Below are positions 34,053 through 42,428 of a stretch of DNA of 64,000 nucleotides, piece after piece. The first letter of the stretch is position 1. Each line of letters opens with the position of its first letter. Below the pieces are notes generated by a model. It did no database searches, had not been told where the DNA came from, and was given only the letters and a program-made list of their open reading frames with translations. The stretch is taken from the NCBI GenBank assembly GCA_039985655.1, contig JBDWSF010000014.1:186001-250000 (forward strand), written 5' to 3'. The stretch comes from Postechiella sp039985655. GTDB taxonomy: Bacteria > Bacteroidota > Bacteroidia > Flavobacteriales > Flavobacteriaceae. Position numbers and translations under genes: made by a program.

Positions 34053-35713
34053 CAGACTGTCTAATAACTATTTACGTTTTTAGTGATATTTAGAATCAGT
34101 TATCAAGTGTTTTTCAGGTAATTTTAGTATCTTTTTAGTTATGAAATTTATCCTTGGAAAAGACCGAAAACAGACCTGCCTTTTTCCTGTTTCTCTTGAA
34201 AATTCAATAGAATCTGATAACAGCGTAAGATCTATAGATCAATTTGTAGATTCTCTTAACCTAGCAGAACTTGGATTCCGTTCAGACTTCATAGAAAACG
34301 GTCCGCCCGCCTACAATCCATCTGTTCTACTCAAACTTTACATCTACGGTTACATGAACCGCATTCGTTCTTCTCGACAATTAGAAAAAGAATGCAGACG
34401 TAACATTGAAGTGATGTGGCTTCTTGAATCGCTATCTCCAGACCACAACACCATCAGTAATTTTAGAAAAGATAATGCTAAAGCCATTAAAAAAGTATTT
34501 TTTGCTACCGTACAGATTGCACGTAATTTTGGGCTTATAGGAGCTACACTTATAGCAGGTGACAGTACTAAGTTTAGAGCTCAGAATAGCAAAAAGAACA
34601 ATTTTAATCAGAAGAAAATACAGCGTCACCTAGATTACATTGACAACAAACTAGAGCAGTACAATAAAGCTCTTGAACTGAGTGACAGTGAAAATGAGAA
34701 AGAGGAAATCAATAAAGATATTGATAAACATCAAGGTCGCAGAAATGAATATGAAAAATTAAATGCGCAGCTAATCGCATTTGGAGAACCACAGATATCT
34801 ACCTCAGACCCTGATAGCAAGCATTTGATTCTACGTAACAATATTACTGAGGTTGCTTATTGTGTACAATCTACTGTCGATGCAGATCATAATATTCCGT
34901 TTGATTACTTGGTGACCAATAAGAATGACTCCAAGGCCATGGGACAAATGTTGCAGAGAGCTAAAACCATTTTAGGCACAAACACATTTACTGCGCTTTA
35001 TGACAAAGGATATCATACGGGTAGTGAATTTAAAACGGCAAATGACCTAAACATTGAAACCCTTGTTGCTATCCCTGGAATAGGGAGAGCATCACAAGCT
35101 CCAGATCCAAGTTATAACTCGGAACATTTTAAATATAATAAAGAAGACGACACGTATACTTGCCCAGAGGGAAACATACTTAAAAGTAATGGTAGTACCT
35201 ATAAATCTCGTAATTATCGCTTCAAACAATATAAAACAAACAGATGTAAAACCTGCCCAGCAAGAGCATTATGCACCACTTCTAAGGTAAATGGAAAGGT
35301 CATACAGCGGAGTGAATTCCATCAATACATTGAAGCCAATGCACAAAGAGTATTGCAAAATCCTGATGCTTATAAAAAACGACAAGCTATTGTTGAACAT
35401 CCTTACGGAGCAATAAAACGCCAGTGGAGTTTTGATCATATCATGACTAAGAAAACGATGTAAAGGGCTAGTGCTGATGTAGGGTTTATGTTTATTGCCT
35501 ATAACTTAATACGAATTTGGAATATCATTAGAAAAACTAACACATCTGCTTTTCAAGCTTACAAGTCCTTTATTAGGTTTATAACATCTATTCTAATAGG
35601 TTTTAAACTAGTCTACAAACAAAATTCAAAAAATCAAATCTTAGTGTTCAACTAATACAAAAACTGTAATTTAGTAAAATATATAAAATGGCGGTAGGTT
35701 ATTAGACAGACTG
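34053..35713 (+). mobile_element. IS1182-like insertion sequence
   Basis: About 1660 bp with terminal inverted repeats CAGACTGTCTAATAAC (34053-34068) and GTTATTAGACAGACTG (35698-35713), 15 of 16 matching. It holds one DDE transposase frame, broken by a stop codon. Flanks are ...ACCGT on the left and ACGTTAGC... on the right, so a short CGT duplication is possible but not certain. It lies precisely at the junction between modules A and B. Confidence 0.85.
34141..35655 (+). pseudogene. IS1182-family transposase with an internal stop codon
   Basis: The frame from ATG 34141 reads 440 residues to a TAA at 35461-35463, then continues in the same frame for 63 more residues that are clearly transposase (RASADVGFMFIAYNLIRIWN) to a TAA at 35653. 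One base change (AAA to TAA) explains it: family members have a Lys there. The N-terminal domain is of the DUF772 type (PPAYNPSVLLKLYIYGYMNR); DDE positions are IAGDSTKF, ALYDKGYH and VEHPYGAIKRQW, all before the stop. A near-consensus -7 element lies 10-20 bases upstream. A shortened protein with all three acidic residues could still be made. Confidence 0.9.
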
Positions 35714-35715
35714 AC

Positions 35716-35725
35716 GTTAGCAAAT
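35716..35725 (+). other. Left boundary of cassette-like module B
   Basis: GTTAGCAAAT, the exact inverse complement of ATTTGCTAAC at 36551-36560. It starts 2 bases after the IS end and 17 bases before the first gene of the module. Confidence 0.6.
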
Positions 35726-35732
35726 ATTAACA

Positions 35733-36113
35733 ATGAACGAAATTTTAGTTGAAAAAAATGAGGAAGAAGAGCTTCCAATACCTCACATTTGGAGACCTAC
35801 TTTTAAGGCAATTGTTAACGCTTTTGTAGAAAAAAATTACAGCCTTAGCTCAGAAATAAAAAATGTAAACCCTATTTCAGAAGAAACTGCTGAACAAATC
35901 AAAGAATACATTGAAGATTATGGAGAAGAATTAATTGAACTTCCAAATGACACTTGGAATTCATCAGTATATATTTGTTATGGAAACTACTGGAATATTC
36001 TTATTGACCTATACACTAAAGACGAAGGTTTAAGCGACTTAGTACTTAATACTGATATAAGAGAAGATAATAATGAATATATCTTTGACATTAAACTGAT
36101 ATATGTACCTTAA
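35733..36113 (+). CDS. Conserved hypothetical protein (module B, first gene)
   Basis: A 126-residue acidic cytoplasmic protein. Blocks IPHIWRPTFKAIVNAFVEKN, ETAEQIKEYIEDYGEELIEL and CYGNYWNILIDLYTKDEGLS look like the small family I know as DUF7668, often seen alone in accessory regions and sometimes taken for immunity proteins. This assignment is from memory. The next gene starts 23 bases after its stop on the same strand, so both are probably one transcript. Confidence 0.6.
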   Translation: MNEILVEKNEEEELPIPHIWRPTFKAIVNAFVEKNYSLSSEIKNVNPISEETAEQIKEYIEDYGEELIELPNDTWNSSVYICYGNYWNILIDLYTKDEGLSDLVLNTDIREDNNEYIFDIKLIYVP

Positions 36114-36136
36114 ATCAAAATTGACACTTAATTAAA

Positions 36137-36547
36137 ATGGGATACGAACTTAATATAAAACGTGAAGAGGGAAATCAAAAAATAAGTAAGGAAAAATGGT
36201 CGGATTACATTAAATCTGATGCACAATTTGAACCAATTGAAGAGTTTTCTGCTGAACTTAATAAAAGTGAAACTTTAACTGTTTCAACACCAAATGCTGG
36301 ATTATGGAAATCGGATAAAGGTGAAGTCCCTTTTACTTTTTATGAAGAATATGGGGAAATAACTGTTAAAAATCCTGATAATTGGATTATTGAAAAAATG
36401 ATTTCAATTGCTAACGATTTAAATGCTGTGGTTGAGGGAGAAGAAGGAGAAATATATGATGAAAATTATCTCAAAGACCCTTTTTCAAACCCTTTGGATA
36501 ATAACTCTTTGAATGGAGAAAAAAAATGGTGGCGCTTTTGGAAATAA
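36137..36547 (+). CDS. Hypothetical protein (module B, second gene)
   Basis: A 136-residue acidic protein beginning MGYELNIKREEGNQKISKEK, a start seen in several small immunity-like or accessory proteins, with a tryptophan-rich basic end (KKWWRFWK). No family can be named. It ends 3 bases before the ATTTGCTAAC right boundary of module B. Confidence 0.55.
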   Translation: MGYELNIKREEGNQKISKEKWSDYIKSDAQFEPIEEFSAELNKSETLTVSTPNAGLWKSDKGEVPFTFYEEYGEITVKNPDNWIIEKMISIANDLNAVVEGEEGEIYDENYLKDPFSNPLDNNSLNGEKKWWRFWK

Positions 36548-36550
36548 AAC

Positions 36551-36650
36551 ATTTGCTAACACCATGTATAATTAATTGCTAGTTATGGCTCACTTGGGAA
36601 ATTCCTCCGAAATTTCGCAGTTCGTGCTTTATTTAGTAAATTCACTACTT
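36551..36650 (+). other. Right boundary of module B with a probably truncated attC-like sequence
   Basis: ATTTGCTAAC (36551-36560) pairs exactly with the module's start. The following 90 bases (ACCATGTATAATTAATTGCT, then GGCTCACTTGGGAAATTCCT) have arms such as GCTAGTTATGG without a visible partner, so the far half of the site seems lost where the OmpW-side repeats begin. Confidence 0.4.
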
Positions 36651-36651
36651 A

Positions 36652-36674
36652 GATTCCCGTTTTCACGGAATGAC
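36652..36674. repeat. Short hairpin repeat of the GATTCC...GGAATGAC family
   Basis: GATTCCCGTTTTCACGGAAT followed by GAC. Arms ATTCCCGT / ACGGAAT. Relatives at 28146-28169 and 62155-62178 share both ends and differ in the loop. Confidence 0.65.
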
Positions 36675-36688
36675 AATTTCAACGGAAA

Positions 36689-36709
36689 CCCCGAGGCAGA
36701 GCCTCGAGG
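36689..36709 (-). terminator. Hairpin after ompW
   Basis: Arms CCCCGAGGC / GCCTCGAGG with loop AGA, one mismatch, 13 bases after the ompW stop. The following T-run on the minus strand is short, so it may act as a weak terminator or a 3'-end stabiliser. Confidence 0.6.
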
Positions 36710-36721
36710 AATTCTTTTCGA

Positions 36722-37369
36722 TTAAAACCTCATACCAAAGCCTATACCTGCAATAAAAGGATTAATATCTACGTCTGCTCCTACAACCGCCCCTAAAGCA
36801 GACGTTGCATTTACAGTTACATCTGTATTTAATAATAAATATTTGGCATCCACATTAATAAACCATTTGTCGTTCAAATCGAAGTCAAAACCTAATTGAA
36901 ATGCAAAGCCTAAACTATTATCATAGCTTACTTTGTCTGCAACTGGCCCTTCACTTTCATTATAAAACAACGTATAATTTAAACCTGCTCCTAAATAAGG
37001 TCTTACCATCTGTCCATCAAAATGATATTGCAATGTTAACGTTGGAGGTAATAACCAAACATCTCCTAAAGGAATATCTCCTGCTGCTGTAGAAATCGCT
37101 TCAACATCGTGTTTTGTAGTTGCTAAAATCAATTCTGCTGCAATATTTTTTGTAAAAAAGTAAGTGAAATCTAACTCAGGCACAAAAGCGTTAGAGATCT
37201 TCACATCACCACCTATAGCTTCAATTGTGGCCGATTCGTTTGCCACAACCCCAATAGCTCTAACACGCACTTGCCATTTGTTAAACTCCCTCTTTACAGA
37301 CTCTTTTTCTTGTGCATTAACCTGTGTAAATGCAAAGCATACTAATACTAGTAAAATTGTTTTTCTCAT
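36722..37369 (-). CDS. OmpW-family outer membrane protein
   Basis: A 215-residue protein with a signal peptide (residues 1-19, ending TQVNA) and an eight-strand barrel: PELDFTYFFTKNIAAELILA, LLPPTLTLQYHFDGQMVRPY, GAGLNYTLFYNES and the closing FIAGIGFGMRF with a terminal Phe. OmpW proteins form small hydrophobic channels; the substrate is not known. A -7-like element on the minus strand (TAAATTTG, 37398-37391) lies 22 bases upstream. Confidence 0.9.
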   Translation of the reverse strand: MRKTILLVLVCFAFTQVNAQEKESVKREFNKWQVRVRAIGVVANESATIEAIGGDVKISNAFVPELDFTYFFTKNIAAELILATTKHDVEAISTAAGDIPLGDVWLLPPTLTLQYHFDGQMVRPYLGAGLNYTLFYNESEGPVADKVSYDNSLGFAFQLGFDFDLNDKWFINVDAKYLLLNTDVTVNATSALGAVVGADVDINPFIAGIGFGMRF

Positions 37370-37521
37370 AATTATTTGATTTAATTAAGACAAATTTATA
37401 GTTGAAAAACATCTAATAAACTGATTAAAATCATAGAATAAAAACAATTATAATTAGCGCTTTAATGGTTAGAAAATCAATCATTTTTATTCATCTATTA
37501 TTAAATAAAAAGTTGGACTTA

Positions 37522-37731
37522 CCCGTTGCGTATTTTGATTTATTAGGCTAAATGAACTGTCAGTTCGAATGATTTCGACTTTTTTCGTTGGAATTGTATC
37601 GAGAACAGGTTTTGAAATACAAAAATTTTATTCTCGATAGTTTTGTTGAGCTTGACAAAATATTAATTTTACTCAAAAAAAATGAATGAGATTCACTCAA
37701 ATTGACAAATTTTATTCAAAATGCACAACGG
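37522..37731 (-). repeat. MITE-like repeat, copy 2
   Basis: About 210 bases, CCCGTTGCGTATTTTG (37522-37537) to CAAAATGCACAACGG (37717-37731), in reverse orientation to the copy at 14524-14732; blocks such as AAAACCTGTTCTCGATACAA are shared base for base. It occupies the middle of the 530-base gap between ompW and the lipoprotein gene; the remainder of that gap (37370-37521, 37732-37903) shows no gene. Confidence 0.85.
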
Positions 37732-37903
37732 ATTTAGTCTTGTATATTTTCATGAAATGACTTAACATACGTTTTTAAAATTCACAGCCACCAGTGCAAG
37801 CACTCTAAAGTTTAAGACGTAGAAAAAACTTTTCAAAATGATGGTAATTAAAAATCAAAGATTAGATGCTGTTTAGAAAGGTTTTAAGTTTATTAAAAAC
37901 ATC

Positions 37904-38644
37904 TTACTTAGAAGAAACTTTGATGTTTTTAAGTTCAATTTTAGAAAGTAATTCTAACAGATCATTTTCAAACAACTGATCTATTCCTTCTAAATTTTGA
38001 TACGTGCTTTTAGGTTTATAGTTATTATAATCTACAAACCGTATTCCTTCTATAAAACGCTCATTATAAGCTTCTCGAAATCTAAAACCTAAACCATCAT
38101 CTTCGTTATAAGAATAAGCTAAGTATTTCACTTTAAAATCATTCACATCCACATAATAAAAGAACACATCGTCAAAATCTTCTCCACCTCCATTTTCTTG
38201 AAAAGTGACTTCTATTTTATAAAACTCTAAGCCTTTTATTATAATTTTTCCCAAATACTTTTTATTAACGGCTTTGCTATTTAAGCCATAAGGTAAAACA
38301 GAAAAGTAATGCACCGAATTTATTGAACTGGAATACTTTGTAGCCATGGTATCATGCACAACAACCTTTTCACCGTTTATAAAACGCTCAAACCCATCGT
38401 TTGTTAATATATCAAAAATAGAATCTGAAGCAAGCACAGAAACTCTTCCATATAAAAAATCACCTGCATAACGTTTTGCTATATAATGCTTGCCTCTAAA
38501 ATCGAAAGTAATACGAGTAGAATCTATTTCATGACCACCAGAAACGGTAATCGATTTATTAATAATGACACTAGAATCTAACTTATTTTTAGAAGTACAA
38601 CTAACAATAATCACAACAAATAAAACACAAATAAATCTAGACAT
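37904..38644 (-). CDS. DUF6503-like lipoprotein
   Basis: A 246-residue protein with a lipoprotein signal (lipid-bearing C16 in VVIIVSCTSK). The rest is a beta-rich domain (FDFRGKHYIAKRYAGDFLYG, GKIIIKGLEFYKIEVTFQEN) like the family I know as DUF6503, also represented at 55632-56420. It should be anchored in the outer or inner membrane facing the periplasm. The role is unknown. It lies downstream of the pxp genes, 61 bases after pxpC, and could be co-transcribed with them. Confidence 0.65.
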   Translation of the reverse strand: MSRFICVLFVVIIVSCTSKNKLDSSVIINKSITVSGGHEIDSTRITFDFRGKHYIAKRYAGDFLYGRVSVLASDSIFDILTNDGFERFINGEKVVVHDTMATKYSSSINSVHYFSVLPYGLNSKAVNKKYLGKIIIKGLEFYKIEVTFQENGGGEDFDDVFFYYVDVNDFKVKYLAYSYNEDDGLGFRFREAYNERFIEGIRFVDYNNYKPKSTYQNLEGIDQLFENDLLELLSKIELKNIKVSSK

Positions 38645-38705
38645 AATCTTTTTTTAACTGAGTGTAAAGCTATATAATACTTACTTTAACTTTTATAAAA
38701 TTTCG

Positions 38706-39557
38706 CTAAACATCTGTTAATTTAAAGTATAATGATTGTCCCATAAATTTTTGTGCCAATATATTAGCACCTGTTTCTTGAAGCTGCAACACTCTAGGAT
38801 AACCGCCTGTAGTTTGACAGTCTCGCATTAAAACAATTAATGTCCCTGATGGTGTTAATTGTACTGTTCCAGGAAGGACAGGTGATGTTATTATAGACTC
38901 TATATTATTATTAATAGATTCTTCTAATTGATAAGCCATTCTATTATTATCTTTTGAAATAGTAAATGGTTTTGAAAACAATTGATTTTGTTGAGAATCT
39001 GTAAGCATATCAAATTCTGGTCCTTTAAAAACATCTATAATTTTGGATGTCATATAAGATGTATCCATTCTAATAGAGGCATGCTGATTCAAATTAATTT
39101 TTGAAGATTCATTAACTAATAATTCATCATTTTTAAGCAAAGTCACCTGCTTCGTTATGTTTTGATACATACTCTTGCTACCCATAATTGTTTCGGTGTT
39201 AAAACCACCTAAAACAGCTAAGTAACATCTAAATCCATTCTTTAGTTTCCCAAATGTTAATACATCATTAGGGTTCACATTTATAATTTTATTGAGTCTA
39301 ATAAATCGGTCATTCAATTTTGCAGACATATCTGCCCCAGAAAGCACAATGCATGTTGCCGTTTTAAATTGAAGTCTAGCTCCTGTCATAGTCATTTCTA
39401 TAACCCCTTCATTTTTATTATTTCCTAAAAGCACATTTGCTAAAGCAGCCGATTTTCTGTCCATAACCCCAGAATACGGCACACCATATTGCTGAAAACC
39501 TACACGTCCAAAATCTTGAATAGTAGAATAAAATCCGGTATTTAAAACTTTAATCAT
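38706..39557 (-). CDS. pxpC: 5-oxoprolinase subunit C
   Basis: A 283-residue protein of the biotin-dependent carboxyltransferase-like (KipA/urea-amidolyase C) family: KVLNTGFYSTIQDFGRVGFQ, YGVPYSGVMDRKSAALANVL and LMRDCQTTGGYPRVLQL are all typical. With PxpA and PxpB it opens 5-oxoproline (pyroglutamate) with ATP to give glutamate. Its start overlaps the pxpB stop by 4 bases. A transporter gene, often part of this cluster, is missing here. Confidence 0.92.
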   Translation of the reverse strand: MIKVLNTGFYSTIQDFGRVGFQQYGVPYSGVMDRKSAALANVLLGNNKNEGVIEMTMTGARLQFKTATCIVLSGADMSAKLNDRFIRLNKIINVNPNDVLTFGKLKNGFRCYLAVLGGFNTETIMGSKSMYQNITKQVTLLKNDELLVNESSKINLNQHASIRMDTSYMTSKIIDVFKGPEFDMLTDSQQNQLFSKPFTISKDNNRMAYQLEESINNNIESIITSPVLPGTVQLTPSGTLIVLMRDCQTTGGYPRVLQLQETGANILAQKFMGQSLYFKLTDV

Positions 39558-40279
39558 ATGGACTTACTTTCAATGACATACACATTGGCATCAACTAACG
39601 TTTTCATATCGTAATGCGCTTTTAAAGATATTTGATAAAACTCAATTTTATCACCAGCCTTTGCAAAACAAGGTTCCGTTTTCGAAACATCAAAAAAGTT
39701 AATGGGCGAATTACCTATAATATTCCAACCTCCAGGACTCGCATTTGGATACACACCAGTTTGATCGCCACCAATAGCTACTGCGCCTTTATTTATTTTT
39801 AACCTGGGTGTTGCTTTTCTTGGCATTGAAATAGAAGCATCCAATCCTCCCAAATATAAAAACCCTGGAAGAAACCCTATAAAATAAACAGTATAAATAG
39901 TTTGTGAGTGCTTTTTAATAATAGCGTCTTTAGGCATGTTTTTTTCTAAAGAAATTGCATCCAAATCTATTCCAAAAGAAGCATCGTAACACACAGGAAC
40001 ACGCCATAGTTTCGATTTGTTTTTAATTCGGTCATTAGAAGAATTGTAGACTTCTTGTAACTCTAATACTTGCTTATCAAAATCAATTTCGTCATCAACA
40101 AAATTTATTACTAGTGAATTATAGGCATTAGTCATTTGAATACCCTTCTCAATGCCCCAGTTTTCAATTTTAACTTTGAAATTTAAAACATCTTGTAAAA
40201 CAGTTTCATTAATAACAGACGGCCATTCAATTAAAATTGAAGTCGATCCAAAACGCTTATATAAAAGTTTGAAACCCAT
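39554..40279 (-). CDS. pxpB: 5-oxoprolinase subunit B
   Basis: A 241-residue KipI-like protein with the family signature FIGFLPGFLYLGGLDASISM and PRLKINKGAVAIGGDQTGVY ... SPGGWNIIGNSP. It works in a complex with PxpC and PxpA. It overlaps pxpC by 4 bases and follows pxpA after 5 bases, so translation is probably coupled across the three genes. Confidence 0.93.
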   Translation of the reverse strand: MGFKLLYKRFGSTSILIEWPSVINETVLQDVLNFKVKIENWGIEKGIQMTNAYNSLVINFVDDEIDFDKQVLELQEVYNSSNDRIKNKSKLWRVPVCYDASFGIDLDAISLEKNMPKDAIIKKHSQTIYTVYFIGFLPGFLYLGGLDASISMPRKATPRLKINKGAVAIGGDQTGVYPNASPGGWNIIGNSPINFFDVSKTEPCFAKAGDKIEFYQISLKAHYDMKTLVDANVYVIESKSI

Positions 40280-40284
40280 TAAGA

Positions 40285-41025
40285 TTATCTAATATTTATT
40301 CCGTTTAACTCTAATTTTTTTTTCAAACTTTTTATTAAAACAACAGCATTGGGATTATCACCATGAATACAAAATGTTTCGGCTAGGATTTTAATTTTTG
40401 AATTATGAATAGTCTTTACTTTTTGTTTTGAAACCATATGGTAAACATGTTCAAACATCACGTCAGCATCTGTAACTATTGCATTTTTTTCTTCTCTCGA
40501 AACCAATGTTAAATCAGTATTATAGTTTCTATCAGCAAAAGCTTCATATGTAATTGCAATATCATTTTGAAGTGCCACTTCGGCCACCACAGATTTGTAT
40601 GGCACATAAAGTTTAATAGGTAATACCAAACTTTTCATCACCTCAACAATAACATTAGCAACCTTCGTGTCTACGGCTGCCAAATTATAAAGCGCCCCAT
40701 GTGGTTTTATATGATGCAACAATCTATGCTCCTGATCAAGCACGTTTTGTAAGGTTTCTATTTGCTGTTTTATAGATGTAAATAATGCAGCGCACGACAT
40801 GTCCATTTTAACACGTCCAAAATTCTCTTTATCAGGAAATGACGGGTGCGCACCAATTTTTACACGATGCTGTTTTGCTATTTCAACAACCATTCGTATA
40901 GTTTCTAAATCACCAGCATGGCCACCGCAAGCAATATTACACGACGATATAAATGGCATAATTTGAGCTTCGTTGCCCATGCCCTCGCCTACATCTACAT
41001 TAATATCTATTGTTTGATTTCCCAC
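40285..41025 (-). CDS. pxpA: 5-oxoprolinase subunit A
   Basis: A 246-residue LamB/YcsF-family protein: DINVDVGEGMGNEAQIMPFI, SCNIACGGHAGD, KIGAHPSFPDKENFGRV, HHIKPHGALYN and ETFCIHGDNPNAV are the conserved metal- or substrate-binding blocks. It is the first gene of pxpABC; its upstream neighbour DUF3810 is on the same strand 85 bases away. Confidence 0.94.
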   Translation of the reverse strand: MGNQTIDINVDVGEGMGNEAQIMPFISSCNIACGGHAGDLETIRMVVEIAKQHRVKIGAHPSFPDKENFGRVKMDMSCAALFTSIKQQIETLQNVLDQEHRLLHHIKPHGALYNLAAVDTKVANVIVEVMKSLVLPIKLYVPYKSVVAEVALQNDIAITYEAFADRNYNTDLTLVSREEKNAIVTDADVMFEHVYHMVSKQKVKTIHNSKIKILAETFCIHGDNPNAVVLIKSLKKKLELNGINIR

Positions 41026-41110
41026 TAAACTAAGTTAATTATTATGTATTATACCTCATTGTGTATTTTAAATAAAATCACAACAGCTTTATTATAATAT
41101 GCTTTAAACA

Positions 41111-42181
41111 TTAAATAACAGATGCCTCATCAAAATAATTAACAAAAAGGGCGACGACATAACTGTAACTTTCCATGCCTTTATTTTGTTTATTCGCTTT
41201 TAAATACCCTCCGTAAAACACTTTAAAAAAAGGCTCTACAGGGTTTTGATGTGCTTCCCAAAACTCACGAACTTCTTTATAATTTTTTAAAACACCCTTA
41301 TTCAACGTTTTTACAATGTCTTTGTATAAAATGGCATCGCGTCTATAAATCTCATTTAAACAATAGCGCAAACCAAAAGTATATCCGCAGTATTTAAAAT
41401 AAATATCATCATTATTAATAGCTGCTAAACACCCAATAAAATTAGCTTCATTTTCGGCGGCAAAACCCAATTGGTGTGCAATTTCATGAGTAGTGGTAGT
41501 CGAAAATTTATATATTGGAATCTTTTTATTAACCTGAGCTTCGTTTGTCCACGGATTCAAATAGCCGCTAAACCCCATATACGTTAACGGCAAACTAAAT
41601 AAAGACTTTTTCACACTTACAGGTGCATATTCCAAATCTGGAAATTGCTGTTTCAATCCTACATAACCAGCTGGTGCTAACTTTAAAATGGCATTTTTTG
41701 TGAAAGGCACATCCACTTTTAAAGTATCATTATTCGTGATTTTTAAATGAATCGCATTCGATCGCGCAATCAATCGTTTCGTTACTTTCACAAGTTGCTC
41801 GGTCGTATAATCAGACTTAATATTTAAACTTTTATGCAGAGGCAATCGGTAATAATTAAAACCCCAAAATAAATGAAACGCAAAATAAATAATCGAGACC
41901 ACAGCAAACACATCAACAAACCACTGTTTTGTATCTTTTCGTAAACGCTTGCCGTTTTTAAAAAACCATCTCACCGCATAAATAATGCCCAAAGCATAAA
42001 CTAAATCGCCAAACGAAAACGGTATCCAACCCAAAGTATATCTAAAGGCTTTCGAAATAAATACATAGATGCCATTACTATAATATAACTCTACAAAATC
42101 GGGATAATTCTCTAATAATTTCACAAAAAAATATTGCGGAATTAATAGTAACGCAATAACAGTTTTCTTCTTTTTCGGCAT
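41111..42181 (-). CDS. DUF3810-family membrane metalloprotease-like protein
   Basis: A 356-residue protein with two or three membrane helices in the first 115 residues (VIALLLIPQYFFVKLLENYP; FAVVSIIYFAFHLFWGF) and a large non-membrane domain containing TTTHEIAHQLGFAAENEANF, a zincin-like HExxH with a further Glu. This matches DUF3810, a Bacteroidota family with no proven activity. The genes on its two sides, pxpA and pepD, concern amino acids and peptides, but no direct link can be shown. Confidence 0.82.
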   Translation of the reverse strand: MPKKKKTVIALLLIPQYFFVKLLENYPDFVELYYSNGIYVFISKAFRYTLGWIPFSFGDLVYALGIIYAVRWFFKNGKRLRKDTKQWFVDVFAVVSIIYFAFHLFWGFNYYRLPLHKSLNIKSDYTTEQLVKVTKRLIARSNAIHLKITNNDTLKVDVPFTKNAILKLAPAGYVGLKQQFPDLEYAPVSVKKSLFSLPLTYMGFSGYLNPWTNEAQVNKKIPIYKFSTTTTHEIAHQLGFAAENEANFIGCLAAINNDDIYFKYCGYTFGLRYCLNEIYRRDAILYKDIVKTLNKGVLKNYKEVREFWEAHQNPVEPFFKVFYGGYLKANKQNKGMESYSYVVALFVNYFDEASVI

Positions 42182-42428
42182 AAATCAAAAGTAATAAAAA
42201 TTTGCACCCTATGGCAATTGTATACTAATAAAGGTTTCTTCCTGCTTTCCATTATATCTTTTCTTGTGCCGAACTTGTTTCAATATTTCATCAAGTATTT
42301 TCTATACCTTAAAATCAGTTTAAAATCAAACATATCATTTAGCACAAAAAAGGATGCCACTACAATCAGGAGTAGCCGCCAAAGTCTGTACCTTTTTGCT
42401 ACCTTTGCAGAACTTTATAATAAAAACT

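Noticed and set aside
42354..42428. Longer start for PepD
   Set aside because: The extension covers the TACCTTTG -7 element and is not part of the family.
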